Assembly (NCBI RefSeq): GCF_003073045.1
Contig: NC_037599.1
Coordinates: 1,612,001 to 1,676,000 of the forward strand
Origin: Pomacea canaliculata
Lineage: Eukaryota; Mollusca; Gastropoda; Architaenioglossa; Ampullariidae
DNA length: 64,000 nucleotides
Direction: 5' to 3'
Part shown: positions 32,313 through 45,988 of the stretch, in pieces
Layout of the letters: the number at the start of each line of letters is the position of its first letter
Numbering within the stretch: the stretch's first letter is position 1
Notes under the pieces: generated by a model
The model's input: only the letters and a program-made list of their open reading frames with translations
Database searches by the model: none
Told to the model about the DNA's origin: nothing
Position numbers and translations under genes: made by a program

Positions 32313-33046
32313 AGTCACGATCACGTGACAAGACACTATACGTTACTTGGCTACAGTCTGTACACGCACCAAGGTGGTCTGATAGTCCGTACAACCGAAT
32401 GAAATGACTAAAATCTTTATAGACTTTATAAACAATAAGATGACTAGATGCTGCAATATACATATTGCTTGCACATGAGACCGGGAAACGAGATATGGAT
32501 ATGCTTGAAGGACTAGACTGGTGCGATCCCCCCGCACCCCCTAAAGATTGAGTAAGCTCGTAGCTGCTATGTAAGATATATTCCCAAATCTGAGTGAAGC
32601 ACGGACCTGGGGATACACATTCACGGGGAAAGCGATCTGCTCCCGTTTTCGAGACATACGCATGGGTAGATAACAGATTGCGTAAAAGCTCGATGACTAT
32701 GTAGCTGGTATTTTTTCCGTTGTTGACATCCGTGGTTGTAAATCACAGTTGAAACCTGCACGAGGCATGCCGGGACAGCTCAACAACACAACAACTCTGA
32801 CAGTGCGGGTTACATTTTGAACGGGCCTGTATATATAATTAGACCATTGCTGTGTTGTTGGCGATGGTGAACTATATATAGTGGGTTAGGGCATCGGGTG
32901 GTGTGATAAAGATAAGACTTACTGCAAACCCTCGATCTCACCGACAGTTTTCTTTTTTTTTTAAGGCGTCGGGACCAAAGGTCGACGTGACTCTTATCTT
33001 TCCCCTGCGTTGAAGGGGTGATCAGTGTGGGGTTCAGTCCCGAAAG

Positions 33047-36000
33047 ATGCAGACGGCAGGCAGACGACAGAGAGTGGGTGTGCTGGGAGCCGGCATCATT
33101 GGCCTGTCCACAGCTGTTCACATTTTGGAGAAGACACAAGCAGAGTACGGACAAGGTGCCTCCGCCGTGGAGGTCACCATCATAGCCGATCGCTTTTCCC
33201 CTCACACGACGTCGGATGGATCGGGAGGCTTTTGGGAGCCGTACCAGCTTTGCGACACACCTGTGGAGAAAATCAGGTAGGTGCTTTTGAGAGCCGCGTC
33301 CTATATCTTGCCGACACACCTACTGGTGTTTTGGGGAACCCAATTAGCTGGCCTTACCTTCTGTGCGTGTGTGCTGTACACATGATGAGAACAATGTTTC
33401 ATTGCTGTAGATCGTTTCCCTATTAGTGTCAGAAAAGTGCTGTCACCACCAGCAGCATTAACAACACAGACATATCACATTATGCAGCTTGTCATACCTG
33501 TAGATATTAAAAATAAGCCAATAAAAACTGAAAGTGGGTCTACACCTCAACACGCCAGGCTGCTTGCACTTGATGTAAGATCCTATGCAAAACTGAACAG
33601 GAGGGACATGGGGAGTGTAAAAATAAACACTTTTTAACTGGAAAAAAATTGACTCACTTAAACACATTAAGGTCGTCGATCTCTTAATTGTGGCAGATTT
33701 TATGTCCAGGAAATGGAGTGAAGTGACATGGCTTCATATGCTAGAGCTAAGTACTTCTCCAGTAGCCAAAGAGGTTGCAACACAGTTGGTGTCAGGATAT
33801 ACACTGTACACTGATGGTCTTCCGGAGGTAAGTAAAATTCTATGCTTTGTCTTTACAGAGGTATCTTTACAGTTGTTCATACTGACAATATATTTCGTTC
33901 ATTTCACAATAATACTATAGTGAGTGCATCGTGTGCCCTTCCCTATATTTCACCTTTGAAATATTCTGATTTTTGCAGCTTAACCAGTAAGTGCAAAGAA
34001 AGAGGTCAAACCCATGTCATCTTAGTGTATAGTGTATCATGTTATCAAAGCTACAGACAGCTGGAGAACTGAAAGCATAAATGTGAACCAGCTGGAGAGC
34101 TGGAAACATACATATTAGAGGATGTTATGTTCTGACATAGCATCACAAACAGAACATCACACATCAACGTGTTTCTTTGCACAAGTGAGATTGTGTGATG
34201 ATGAGATGTCTGCATCACTGGAATAGAGAAAGGGTTATCCTGTAAGATTTGAGGAAACAGTATATCTTCTCACGAATGAAACCCAATAATTTGGAAAAAA
34301 AAACTCTCTTGGGTTTTTAAATGGTACAAAAGTACTTCGTAGACTTGCCTGTAATGGGTGTCATCTAAAGCTTTAATAGATAATTTAGCTACATGAGATT
34401 CATAACAGATAATATGAATTCTGTCTAGCATCCATTTTGGAAGGACACTGTACTTGGATTTAGAGATCTGACTCCAGAAGAACTCAAACTATTTCCCTTT
34501 GCCAGGTTTGTGATCTACTTTGTTTTCTCTGTTTAGAGTCCGTAGAGCAGAATGTTTATTAAGCAGTATTGAATTGTGTGTTCAGGAAGATTTGAAAGTC
34601 AGATTCTCTCTTATTATAAATTTTGAAACATTTTCATGAACAGCATTCTGGATATTAACTGCAAACTCCTGCTGCTGTTGTGTAAGCTAGAAGTGACCAA
34701 GGAGCCCTTGGTCCCTAATAGATGCTGTCAGTAAGACAGTGAGAATTTAAGTGTCGTGGGTTCATATCTTGGTTCTGACACATCTCTCGTTGAATGTGAC
34801 ACCTTTTCACAGGGCTGACTAGTTTTTAGGTACTTTGGTTATGTGTGTGTGAGAGAGAGAGAGACATAACACGCACATGACATCTTTAATGCCAATGGTC
34901 ATTATGACATGGGGGAGATACAAGCATATTTACAATATGAAATAGCATGTTCAACAGCAATCTATAGGCAAATATACATTTGCATATAATTTGAACTTAA
35001 GTATATGGTCATCAGGCATATTTTCTTTCCAAAGGAGCATGATTACTTATATATAGGTATTTCATTACACTTCCACTCATGTGTGTATGAGAGAGAGAGA
35101 CTGAGTGGTGATATGAATGATAGTTAATGAATTTGGAAAAAAAATTTCATGACTGCTGATAAATATGTATTCCTGTGACTTTCTGTATGTAAGCATCATG
35201 AGTCTGTCTTTGTTTTGGGGGTAATGGGCTCTATAAAATTTTATTATTTTCTTGACATTTTCCTTTCTTCATAGGCATTCTAAAGTCATACTTGTCAGTC
35301 TTCTAGTTTTGTTGTTATGATAATTTTCCATACTAACAATTTAAATTGACCTACATAGAAAAGGTAACAGATTTTCCAAGTCTGTTGCCTTTTGATTTGT
35401 TGAGAACCATGCAGGCTTTCATGCTGGTATTCAACACAGAAAAGATCTGGATGAACCACTCTGACTGAGAAGTAAGATTTTATATACTTTCAGATGGGGA
35501 TTTTTTAATACAACTGTTCAGATGGATGTGAAATACTACATGAACTGGCTCATGCGAAGGTACAGATAATCACTGAACATTATTAAGTGTTGTAAAATTT
35601 AAATTCTCTCTGCGGTGTGGGTAAGGGTTTATAGTCTAGGTAATAGCTAAAAAAAATCAATTATAAGTGTACAGATGGGGAAGGATGGCAGAAAGGAGTA
35701 AAGGTCAAAAGGAGCAAAGGTCAGGAAGCATGTACAGTGTTCTGCTGTCAAGTTGTGCTCCACCTGGTTCATACCAATATTTAATCTAGCAATAAATACT
35801 TCTGCTAAATGAATGAAATTCATGTATTACGTAGGTAAATTAACCTACAAATTTCTTGACATTTTTGTACCAAACCATTCAAATTTATTTATGTAATGAA
35901 ATTACAAAAGCAGATTTGCATGCTTACAATCATGCATAGTGTAAGTTAAAGATAATACTTAAGAAAAAACATTTACTAGCAAACATTTATTTTATTTTTA

Positions 36001-39000
36001 ACTTTTTGGTGTATGCTGAATGATGAAAACAAACACTGTAAGATTACAGAGAAACATATTTGTTCAGGTTCAAGGAAAGAGGTGGAAAGGTGGAATTCCG
36101 AACAATCAAGTGTTTGGATGAGGTGACTTTAGGCTTCTGTTTACTGTATCAGTGGCATCCCAAGCATTTTTGGTGAAGAAAACTGATCTTCTCTCACACT
36201 CCTCTATATTCACCATTTGTTGAAAATTTACTTATTTTTGTAGAAGATAAGTCAAAGGGGAGTTTTAAGAGAGTGTAAGCTATTGTGGTTAATGGAAACA
36301 TCCAAAGGAGGAAGTTATTGTGGAAATATATAATACTTGAGAAACTTGAGAAAGAAGACAAAACTGTTCTAATGCACAACTTGCTTACACCCAGCAGTAA
36401 AAGGAAAAATATGCAACATGTCTTTTTTTTTAAATGTACCTTCCTGATGCTGGTATCCTCCCCATCCCTGCTACCCCTTCGATACACTGCTGCACTACAT
36501 TTACAGTTGAATAAATATGATGAGGCATGCATACACTTTGCTACAACTGTAGCTTCTTTTTAGTACATTTTGTTTCTGCTTGCAGGTTAAAGATCAATTT
36601 GATGTTATCGTGAACTGCTTTGGGGTCAGGGCAGGCCAACTGGTGAATGACTCAAAAGTCATGCCATTGAGGGGACAGCTGTATAGAGTAAGTTCCTTTT
36701 CTGCACCCACACATAAATACATCACTACAAAATCATTACAGTATAATAAATTCAAGTGGATTTGGTGTCAAGAGGAGGGGGGGAATTGGTGTTTTACGCC
36801 GTGTCAGCAGCTAAGGCTATATTACGGCAAGCAGCCAGCCCTGTAAACAGATGCCACGTGCAGAGAAAGATCAGCGTGCCCGAGACTGGTGTCAAGAGGA
36901 AGCAGCTGTACAAATGATTTCTATAACTAGTAAAATGCATGTGTAATTTAGATATAGGTCTGACCTCCACTGAAACATATTGAAAGTTAAGCCACCAACG
37001 AAGAACAGAGAAATAAATTATTTTTATGAAGAAACAAATGTTGGAATGCCTGGAAGACTTTCGCATGTCAAGGGGAGCAATCATACTTCTGTTTTGGTTC
37101 CCACCAGTTTCAAGGCAGTTGTTGACACATGTTGTGTCATTTATTGCCTTTTGGTGAACACAATATCCACATGAAGTAGATCTGTTGAGACAACATACTT
37201 GTCCTGTCCTGAGGAAGATATGTATAGATCACATCACAAAATGTATCTGGTTGGTTATGTTGCAGGTTAAGGCACCATGGATAAAGCATTTTTATTTTGT
37301 ATTTTCCAAGGAAAAACCTGCAACACATATTTTTCCATTGTGAGTACCTTTTTGAAATGTTGTGTAAAAATATGTTTGTGCATATATCTCTGATATATAT
37401 ATATCAAAGTTTGTGATATCATACATTCAGTACAAAAACTTCTTGTCTTGAAAAGTGATGAACTGTACTTGTAATTATGCCCCTCTGGAAAGCATAACAA
37501 TAGCGGATACTGTTCTTCCTTATCTCACCGTTATGTTTTCTTGTCATAAAATGGTTGTATCTGTTGAGAATTATACTTTTTTTTGACAGAGGCGATTTGG
37601 TGGTGGTTGGTGGTGTGGTACAGGAGGGAAACTGGAATGAGAATGTTGACAGAGCAGACAGTCAGGACATCTGGAATCGTGTGACAGAATTCTTCCCCTT
37701 TATTCAGGTTTAATTTTTGCCATGTTTTAATGGTGTTCCAGTAAGGATAGAACATTTTAGCAGCTTAATTGTTACATGAAAAAAATGTTTCCTGGATAAT
37801 ACCGATATAAATGGTAATATATCAAATGAACACGTTTATTACTTTTTTTTTAAATCAGTGAACTTAAAAATGAATCTATGCTACGAACGCCGCCTCTCAC
37901 AAGAGCAACACACACACAACGTCCATATAATCGTTCGTTCAACCCACAATACAACGACTGCCTGAGGCTGTCCACTTCCTGTTATTTTCCTTCTCAAGTG
38001 GCTCAGGACTTTAATTGCGACACTGAATCTTTCAACGCAGTACAGCTCTTTCTAGAAGACGGTCAAAACCACGCATCTATGATAAACAAACATCTGATTG
38101 TAGCGGGAGCTTGTGTAGGACAGCGGGTACCGCTGACACTGCTTGTTTCCAGCTCCACCCCGCATCCCCTTCCACCCCATCACTGGGTCGCGCGAGACGG
38201 ACAAGAGCGGGTGACGTAGTACCCAAACTGCACCTGCTTACCGAAAGGCAACCGGTCCTGCTTGGAAAAGCAGTAAAACTTTGGCTCTGAGCAAGTGAGA
38301 ATAAGTACCATTGTGCCGCGAGGAACGGACTGACGTGGCGATAAGGGGGCGGGGTATATTTCCATTTTAAAGAAGCAACTGTATATATTTTCCTTGTCTA
38401 CCCTCTTATAATCCATCTTCCTTGTTTCATCCACCTCACTTAGAATCAGTCTTGCATGTTGTTGTAGAATGCCGACGTGGTAAACCAGTGGGCTGGACTT
38501 CGTCCTGGCCGAACAGAGGTTCGGCTGGAAGCAGAAGTTATTGCTGCATCTGATGGAAAACAGATCCCTGTGAGTGCTTGTTGGTGTGCAATTTAAAAGA
38601 CATTAATAAAATCTGTTTGAATTCCAGATTAGTTAATTGAGATCAATCATTTTCTAGCTTTCTAGCATTCATTTTACATGTACACTATACCGAAGGGATG
38701 TTTGCAACATGACCATAGTTAATATAACTCAACTTTGATCAGGGGAAAATTCATAAAGACAGATAATTTTCAGCATCCAGAGGCTACAAAAGATAAAAAA
38801 TAAACTGAAATGACAGAAACAACCCTTTTATCAATATTAACTTGCGATAAAGGGGAACAAGTAAGGCTTCATATTAGATAGTTTCATTGACCTTTCATAC
38901 TTGGTTTCAGGTGATACACAACTATGGACATGGAGGATCTGGTGTCACTCTACACTGGGGATGTGCAGAGGATGCTTCTGCCTTAGTGCTCAAACATCTG

Positions 39001-39033
39001 AAGCCCTTGCAGACAGCATCAAGCAAACTGTAA
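33047..39033 (+). CDS. D-aspartate / D-amino-acid oxidase, peroxisomal, complete (10 exons)
   Basis: This FAD enzyme oxidatively deaminates D-amino acids to 2-oxo acids, ammonia and H2O2. Exons are 33047-33276, 33710-33827, 34429-34505, 35494-35559, 36068-36122, 36586-36687, 37266-37339, 37590-37707, 38468-38569 and 38911-39033. All have GT-AG borders and matching phases, giving 354 residues, close to the family length of about 340-350. Visible features are the dinucleotide-binding [12 protein letters not shown] near residue 10, [54 protein letters not shown] (substrate carboxylate arginine) and the family signature [19 protein letters not shown]. The last three residues are SKL, a canonical PTS1 peroxisomal signal. 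The active-site lid segment lacks the tyrosines of vertebrate D-amino-acid oxidase, so the D-aspartate versus neutral D-amino-acid preference is unresolved. Met 33047 is the first ATG ahead of the FAD fold. Confidence 0.97.
37860..38460 (+). other. Intron 8 of the oxidase gene
   Basis: The DNA between exons 8 and 9 (ending 37707 and starting 38468) holds a 113-codon open frame at 37878-38219 of no recognised family, locally GC-richer than the flanking intron. It may be an inserted repeat. No terminal repeats were found. Confidence 0.3.
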
Positions 39034-39434
39034 TGGAACTAAGTGAATCTGTTCGAACTGCTGACTGCCAGTCATGTAGATAAAGAAAACCTATACCATT
39101 CCAGAATCACATTGTTATCTCTCATATCTAGCTCAGATAAGCTGTTTTTATTCAATTAACATGCAAACATTCTGACCTTAAAGTGATGAGATGATTTGGC
39201 TGGTCACACATTATGAAGATGAAATATCTAGAAGACCATTTCATGAGAACTAAATTGGAGACCTGGGGTTTATGGATATCAGTCCTTTACATATTTTAGT
39301 TGGGATATTTGATTTGTTATTTTCTTAGTTCAACAGGAATTAGGATCATATCATATAATTTTGTATTTGGATTTTTTTCACATCAGCACTACTACAATGA
39401 GAAACAATTTCTTTTTGTGTCTTTGCTAAATATG

Positions 39435-39440
39435 AATAAA
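39435..39440 (+). terminator. Poly(A) signal candidate for the oxidase gene
   Basis: AATAAA lies about 400 bases after the stop codon and is the first canonical hexamer there on the + strand. A UTR of this size is plausible. No cleavage site can be confirmed. Confidence 0.45.
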
Positions 39441-39477
39441 GAAGTGAACTTTCAAATATGAACATGGCACACCACTT

Positions 39478-39575
39478 CTTCACTCTCTTCATTGGCTACC
39501 AGTTAAGGCTAAAACAGACTATACAAGCTCTCAACTCTGCCTGTACATATCTCACCATCCACTATCTTCGTTTAT
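39478..39575 (+). mobile_element. LINE fragment (LHWLPVKA motif)
   Basis: One frame reads LHSLHWLPVKAKTDY and SSQLCLYIS, a motif found near the C-terminus of many non-LTR reverse transcriptases (LHWLPVxARIxYK). Fewer than 40 codons survive. Confidence 0.6.
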
Positions 39576-39599
39576 CATCACTGGTCAGCACAGTGCGAC

Positions 39600-42500
39600 T
39601 GTCTCTGCCGTAATGTTGCGCGTGACACGTACACACATTACACGAAGTCTGTATATATAGTTACCTTTGCTGTCACTACCGATTTTTTAACAGGACTACC
39701 ACTCTCTTGAAAATGTAACAAGCGATCACCATACTGAAAGCACAATTATAATTTAAAATACCAAATTTTGAGCAAAAATAAATACAGGAAACAAGCCAAG
39801 CCACGTTACCCATACAAGCGAATTTTATACAAGCGAGAGACCGTGGTGAAGTATGTATACCAACACTTCAGTGATTGTAATCTCCGTGTTTATGTGCATT
39901 TCCTATTATTTATCATCTAAGAAGAAAGATTTCAGACTATAGTGCAGCAAATACGTGTTTTGTGTTCTAAAATGGCAAAAGTTTGGTTAATAGTGCAACA
40001 AAGCAAAACACTTACGGTAATTATATTGTTGACATCAAAAGTCTCGTTATATTCCACCTTCGCGCTGCTTTACCGGAAGTCAGGTCGTCTTCTGGTTCGC
40101 CGAGACTGACCGCGGAGAACGCAAGAGGCCGAGTGAGTCTCGGCAGACGTCGATCAGTCCACCTGTCTACGCGTCCGTGGAGTTAGATAATGAGATAGGA
40201 ACACATGTTTTAATAACTTGAAATAATCGTACCAAGAGATCAGATGGATGAATGCGATAATGGATAAGCGAAGAAAGATTTTTGTTATTTGCAATATAAA
40301 AACCAGGAACAGATTTAGCTTGGGGAGCACAGTTTGCTCCATGTACGACCTTTGTGAAGTTGTGGGGAGCACGGACTACTCGCTTCACGGCCTGTGTGAC
40401 GAATGTTGTGGTTGACTGTTCAACCAGGGGAGTACATATATATATATTGTGGTACAACCATCAAGGTGGATGTTGTGCTCTACTGAGGGAGTGTATCTCG
40501 AGTTTCAAGACAATAGCTTGCTCCATGGTTAAAGTTTGTGATTATATTTCCAGAGTAAATGTTCAAAAGAAACTTTTAGCCAAGATATCCGAATGTTGAA
40601 ATTTCATTGAATACCCACCACTAATTTGTTGGTTGACTGGTAAAGCTTTATAACAAAGAAATATTCGTATCCAATTATTCACATTCGAACAAAGAGAAGA
40701 AAGTATGAATCCAAAAGGCTGCCCATTGCATTTACAAAAAAGAACATTTATTTCCTGTGGCATAATGTGTGAAAACACTTTTCAGTTTGTAGATGTAAAC
40801 TCACATTTATTTGTTACTGTTAAGATAGTCGCCCTTGCATTCCAGATGTAATACAGGCATTCAGTTATTCTGTAATCTACAATATTGTCAGATCCTTTCA
40901 CACAAACATGAAAATTACAGCTACAAGAAATCAAGGCCAGTAACTCTGCATGCATAAACAATGGCTATGGAAACATCATACAGGATCTTCATTTTGGAGT
41001 TGGCTTGATACCTTTGCTCACTGTACTCAGGCTGAATTATTTCAACAATTACTTTTTGTCTCATATTGCCTTTGACAACTCAACTTTGGATGGTGTTTTG
41101 GATTGTTATGAAATACCTTGTCATAGCAAATAAAATGTTAATGTGTCCGTTGATAATCTACAGTAAGTGCAACATGGTATAATCATCTATTTCAAAAACA
41201 AATGATGCCTAGAAACGAGAACAAGCTTAATTTTGACTGCAGCCTTTTCAAAGTATCGCATATTTAACTCCAATAATCCTAATGAAAGACCTAGAAGAGA
41301 AAATTTGTTTATTCCAGAAACAGGTAACTAAGTAACAAGCACACACGGATTAATGGACAAAACATTGAAAATTTTGTAATTTACACAGGTAGCCAAAAAC
41401 TATAGCTCTATTGGGAGGTTGCTGCATTGTGCACGCAGATGTAAAAGTGAATCTAGTCTAACATCACATGTAAACATGAAATAATAATCTGAACGCAATC
41501 AGTTTTGGGTAAACTACTCAAGAACTATCTGTACATTGAAACAGCATATGCAACAACATTTTGCAAATACCTGAAACGAATTTTACACCCAGCAAGTGTT
41601 ATCCAAACACCAATGGGCTCTAACAGTCATTCACATTATATATATATTACCCACATGAAAGAAGAGAGGGTAGATAGAATCACATAGTAATGCAATATTG
41701 CACAGTAAATACCAAACTGACCAAAAAATATCCCTTAATCATATTATAATCACAGAACAATTAGCGGAGAACAGGTAGCACAGTTGTAAGAGTTGCTAAC
41801 ATTTCATCATAAATACTTTATAATGAGTTTTCTTTCCAGCACATTCCTAAAATTTTGCCCTATTGACGTACATGTTATTTTAATTATCACCCTCGGACTT
41901 TCACCTGTTGGCATAACATGCATGATGGTTAGTTTTGCATCACCTTTCCACAAAATGCTTAAACTTTGATGCAGTTTGTGTGCTTTTTTTTCCAAGAATG
42001 TTGTTACTGGTCTCAGTTCGACAACTAAGGCATCACAATCAAAGATAGACATTTGACTTATGTCTTAGTGATCTGGATCCTTAAGGGATTAGTTAATGGC
42101 AGAGGAAATGAAAATAAAGAGAAGCACAAATTGCCAAAAACTGCAGATGAATGAGACTCTGATAAGAGAGAAATGTTTTTCCCAACGTTGACCATGCAGT
42201 GATGTAATTCTTTTATTTCCCAATACAACGCCACTGTTTAGAAGTAAAAAGAACTCAGTGAATGAGAGGACCTGTTCCTTGGATGGTGTGGTTGAATGAC
42301 CAAGAATAACATTGCCAATGAAACATTTTTTGTTTGCAATCAAGATCAAAGAATCACATACTTCAAAGCACACCTCACATTGTTGTCTGACTTTGAAACA
42401 ATCCTAAAACAAATTTAGATGACATCAAAACGTGATCATTGATGAAGTTGAAGCAGAGCTGTCACCCACACCAGAAAATTTAAGAGGCTCATTTTAGGAG

Positions 42501-44210
42501 GGGAAAGCTTTTGCTACCAATTTATGAGAAGTTTTGTGCTCCAGTTACAAGTGCAAAACATTCACATAATATGCAGTTCCACTATACTGGCAACAATAAC
42601 AACACCGCTACATGGCTCTCAGTCGTCTAAACACTGTTTGCTGCCATCTGAGCAATAAGAAAACATAGCACAACCTTTTAAAGTGCAGTGAAAGAAAACT
42701 GCCCAGTGTGCAACCTGTCAGTCTCCTTCTTTTAAAAGATTTGTTTGCTTTTATCAGGTAATTTTGCATTATGGAGTTTAGAGGTTTTAGGAGATTTTCT
42801 TACATATTTCAGGAGGTTCACTGAGACAGCTACTTCGATCCATGACACTGCATGGCAGCTTAGAGTAATTTATTCTGGAATCTTGCTTACGTCTTTTCTG
42901 GAAGCTACAAGAGGAGAATTGATGTTGGCTGATAACTGTTGTGTGCCAATAATCTGAAAGTCATTTCAAATATTAACATACATGAAGCATGACCAAATGG
43001 ACCACTACAACACTAAAGCCTGAGGTGCTAGAGTGCCAGTGAATTGTTTTACCCTTAGCTTACCTGGACTCTCATAAGGCAGGTGATCAGAACTACTGTT
43101 TCAGTGCCAAAAAAGATGAGGGCAGCTAACCATTGATATCGTTTGTGTGAGGTACTATGAAGAAAGCAGATCGAGGTGCTTTTCAACATTTTCTAGCAAT
43201 TAAAATATTCTTATAGCCTTGAAATTGTTTGGGGCTCCAAAGTTAAAGTATCAGTTTGCAGTGGTAAGGGTAGCACTATTTTTGCAGTTATACCTTATTC
43301 AAAAACACTGGCAAGAATATGTACTGCAATATGTTCTACTTGATTGTATGCACTGACAATTAGAAACATTTAATGTGTCAACTTAAGAAAGATTTAAGAT
43401 GTGTGTGTGTAAATCATCGTAGTTTGTCCAGTTCTCGCCGATCTTTTGTCTACCAGAAGGTCACAGACTGTGTTTAATCATTGGTAGCTCTGCAGTACTC
43501 TTGGGTTCATAACTTGGTAACAACAAAAGCCTTTCATCATGGGAGGTAGCTCTGCCAACAGCATAACAAAAAGTATGTAGTGTGATCTCCCTTTCTAAAG
43601 GTTGCAAGATGAAAATCAGGGAAGACACTTCCTAGTTTATATAAATGATGTCTGACAGTTGAAACACTGGGCAGTTCTAATCATGCAAAAACTGGAGGGT
43701 GAGAAAAGGGCAGAATCTCTCTTGTATGTGCGCGTGCACACACCACACACTCTCACTCAAGCATACATATATGGATGGATGCATACGTACATGTGTGCAC
43801 ACATGGCACAATAACTCATGATGCTGTTACAGGCATTACCACCATGGAATCTATTATGGTTACTAGTTAAGAAGCAGTAGTCTGAAAGCAGAGACCAGCA
43901 ACTTGAGGGAAGTGAACACTGAAGATTTAAAAAAAAAAAAAATTGAAGCCTGATATAAATGATAACTAAGAGGGAAGTACACTGCACAGGCCATGTTAGA
44001 AGCATATCTTGTGAGGATAGAAAGAAGCTTTTCCTCTCATTCTATTTCTTTTTGGACATTAACTGAGAAATCAACAGACTGAGTAAGAATTGCAGGTGTT
44101 TATGTCTTCATGACAGTTTTTCTGATAGAATCAGTTCCTGCTTTACTACTCGGGACACTTCACTTGGTTCCAAATAGGACCCACATAAAAGGTGGTCTTT
44201 TGTTTTTCAG
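39600..44210. other. Intergenic DNA
   Basis: AT-rich DNA without a supported gene. Open frames are short and of no recognised family. Simple CA/GT tracts occur near 43.73-43.80 kb. A GC-richer patch at 40.05-40.15 kb stands out but shows no motif I can name. Confidence 0.5.
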
Positions 44211-44216
44211 TGCCTG

Positions 44217-44308
44217 CACTAAAACCATTTTCCTGACTACCTGTTTACACTAAGGCCATTTTCCTGACTACCTGTTTACACTAAGACCATTTTTTCTGAC
44301 TACCTGTC
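44217..44308. repeat. 31-bp tandem repeat, three copies
   Basis: The unit CACTAARRCCATTTTCCTGA continues with CTACCTGTTTA and is present three times with few changes, phase 31 bp. It lies next to a LINE fragment. Confidence 0.85.
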
Positions 44309-44429
44309 AACTCTTATTTGCCATTTGCCAGCATGCACCGTCATGCAGGTTAAGATATAGCCCTCTTTGCTTGAACAACCAAAGTTATCCTTTACCATCA
44401 ATGGCAAGCAATCTTTTCAGATATTTGGA

Positions 44430-44505
44430 CCCACTTTGGAATTCCCTGCCAGTGCACTTGAAAATCAAAAATTTTGTATTTAAATTTTGCCGTTGGTGGT
44501 TAAAT
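44430..44505 (+). mobile_element. LINE ORF2 terminal fragment (LWNSLPVHLK motif)
   Basis: FG..PLWNSLPVHLKIKN, with a 1-base shift before the PLWN, matches the conserved FGPxLWNSLPxxIR tail of non-LTR reverse transcriptases. The remainder is lost. Confidence 0.65.
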
Positions 44506-44509
44506 TAGT

Positions 44510-45985
44510 TTTATTTGTTTTGTTTTAAGAAGCATGATGAAGTATTACTTCTGCCACTTGCCAGTAACTCTTATTTCTAATACTGTGAAATCCACTAGCT
44601 TCGCTAGTAACCTTCAGTCATTTACATTCTGCATCATCAACAAACCCCATGAAATTCTAATAGCTTATCAGCTTCAGACAGACTTATTCTCCAACGTTAA
44701 TAACATTCAGCTGCTTACTCATCTTAAGCTAATTATAACCTCAAAGTAGCTAGTACACTAAAGAGTAATGTGGACAAAAACTTCCACCAAAAACATAAAT
44801 TTCTGTTAATTTTTTTTGTCTCTTTAAGCAGCTAAAATGCTTATTTGCTAGTGATACATCGATGTACATCTTGAAAACAATTATAACTAATCAGCTGAAT
44901 ATGAGAAATAAAAACAACAGAGTAAAACACAATGAAAAGAAACTTATAACTGTTTCTTACAAACAGAGCGCGAGCTACTTAAATTGCCATCAGGGGTTGG
45001 GATGCATTATAGACCACCTCTGTCCATATATTAAAGTGCCCATAAGGTCCTTTGATATTTATGGACATTTTTGTGTATCAAAAAAGAATTATAAATACTC
45101 GGGATAGGCGTAATGTTTATAACTAAATCTTTACTTTAATGAAAAGCATTGACACACTGAAAGAAGAGGAAACTAGGAGACTGATTTCTATCATATTATG
45201 CATGAAACCTCATCACATGTAATAATTTCAATTCAGCAATTAAAGCAGATAAAAATGTGTTCTCCATTTTAAAGGGGCCTCTAGAGTAACTTCTTGAACA
45301 GAACACAGAGTCAGGGATGTGTATTACTTCACAGCCAATTTCACTTGTCAGACATTGAAAAGAAAAAGGGAAATTATTAATGATTGTTAACTGTTGAGAT
45401 GGTAGTAATACACAGCTAAACCTTCCATTAAATGAAAGAAAACTGCTGCATGCATCCTGTGACATTTTAATGAGAATATCATTGTTTACTTTGTATGTCA
45501 CAGCATTAAAATACTATTCATTTCCTCTTTGTATTTTGGCCAAGATAGATGCATATATATATATTTTTAGCTTGTTATAGATATAAAAGGAAAAATGATT
45601 TTAAAAATCTGTTCTTACAATTTGACAAAAATTTAATAATTTTAACCAGAAGAGACCAATGCTAATAGCTGTGTCCAGAATGAAAGATGCAGTGACCATG
45701 TTCTAGTGCTGTTGAAAAAGGTGTGCTCAAGATTCTTTTGTTCCAACTTGCATTTTCATTTTTTTTTTATCTAAATTAAAAATTTTAAAGCAGTGTTTTT
45801 TGTTTTGCTACATTTGAAATTAAATTCATTTCAATGGATATAAGTAACTGTACCTTTATCTTTTTTTGGCTTTGCTGTAAAATAGGTCATGAACAACAGC
45901 AAAAGCCTTGACCACCTAGTGGTGATGGAGACAGAATAAGAAAAAAGCTTTATGGTGACCACCTTAAGCTTTCAGGTTCAAATAT
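44510..45985. other. Intergenic DNA
   Basis: AT-rich, no exon supported, several short frames of no recognised family. Confidence 0.5.
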
Positions 45986-45988
45986 AGG

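Larger units (their letters stand above)
30725..33046. other. Region between the BEN pseudogene and the oxidase gene
   Basis: It contains a possible Ser-rich minus-strand exon (31279-31473), LINE tail scraps near 32.0 kb and a 204-bp MITE (32109-32312). DNA around 31.63-31.73 kb is GC-richer, with CCAAT-type (ATTGGCT) and CACGTG-like motifs, and could be a promoter for either neighbour; this is inference. Confidence 0.35.

Noticed and set aside
34690..34830. Possible tRNA-derived SINE (B-box-like GGGTTCATATCTTGG)
   Set aside because: No convincing A box, tail or target duplication; a similar text near 43.5 kb is equally weak.
37878..38219. Extra exon of the oxidase gene
   Set aside because: Exons 8 and 9 join in phase and continue the family sequence without it.
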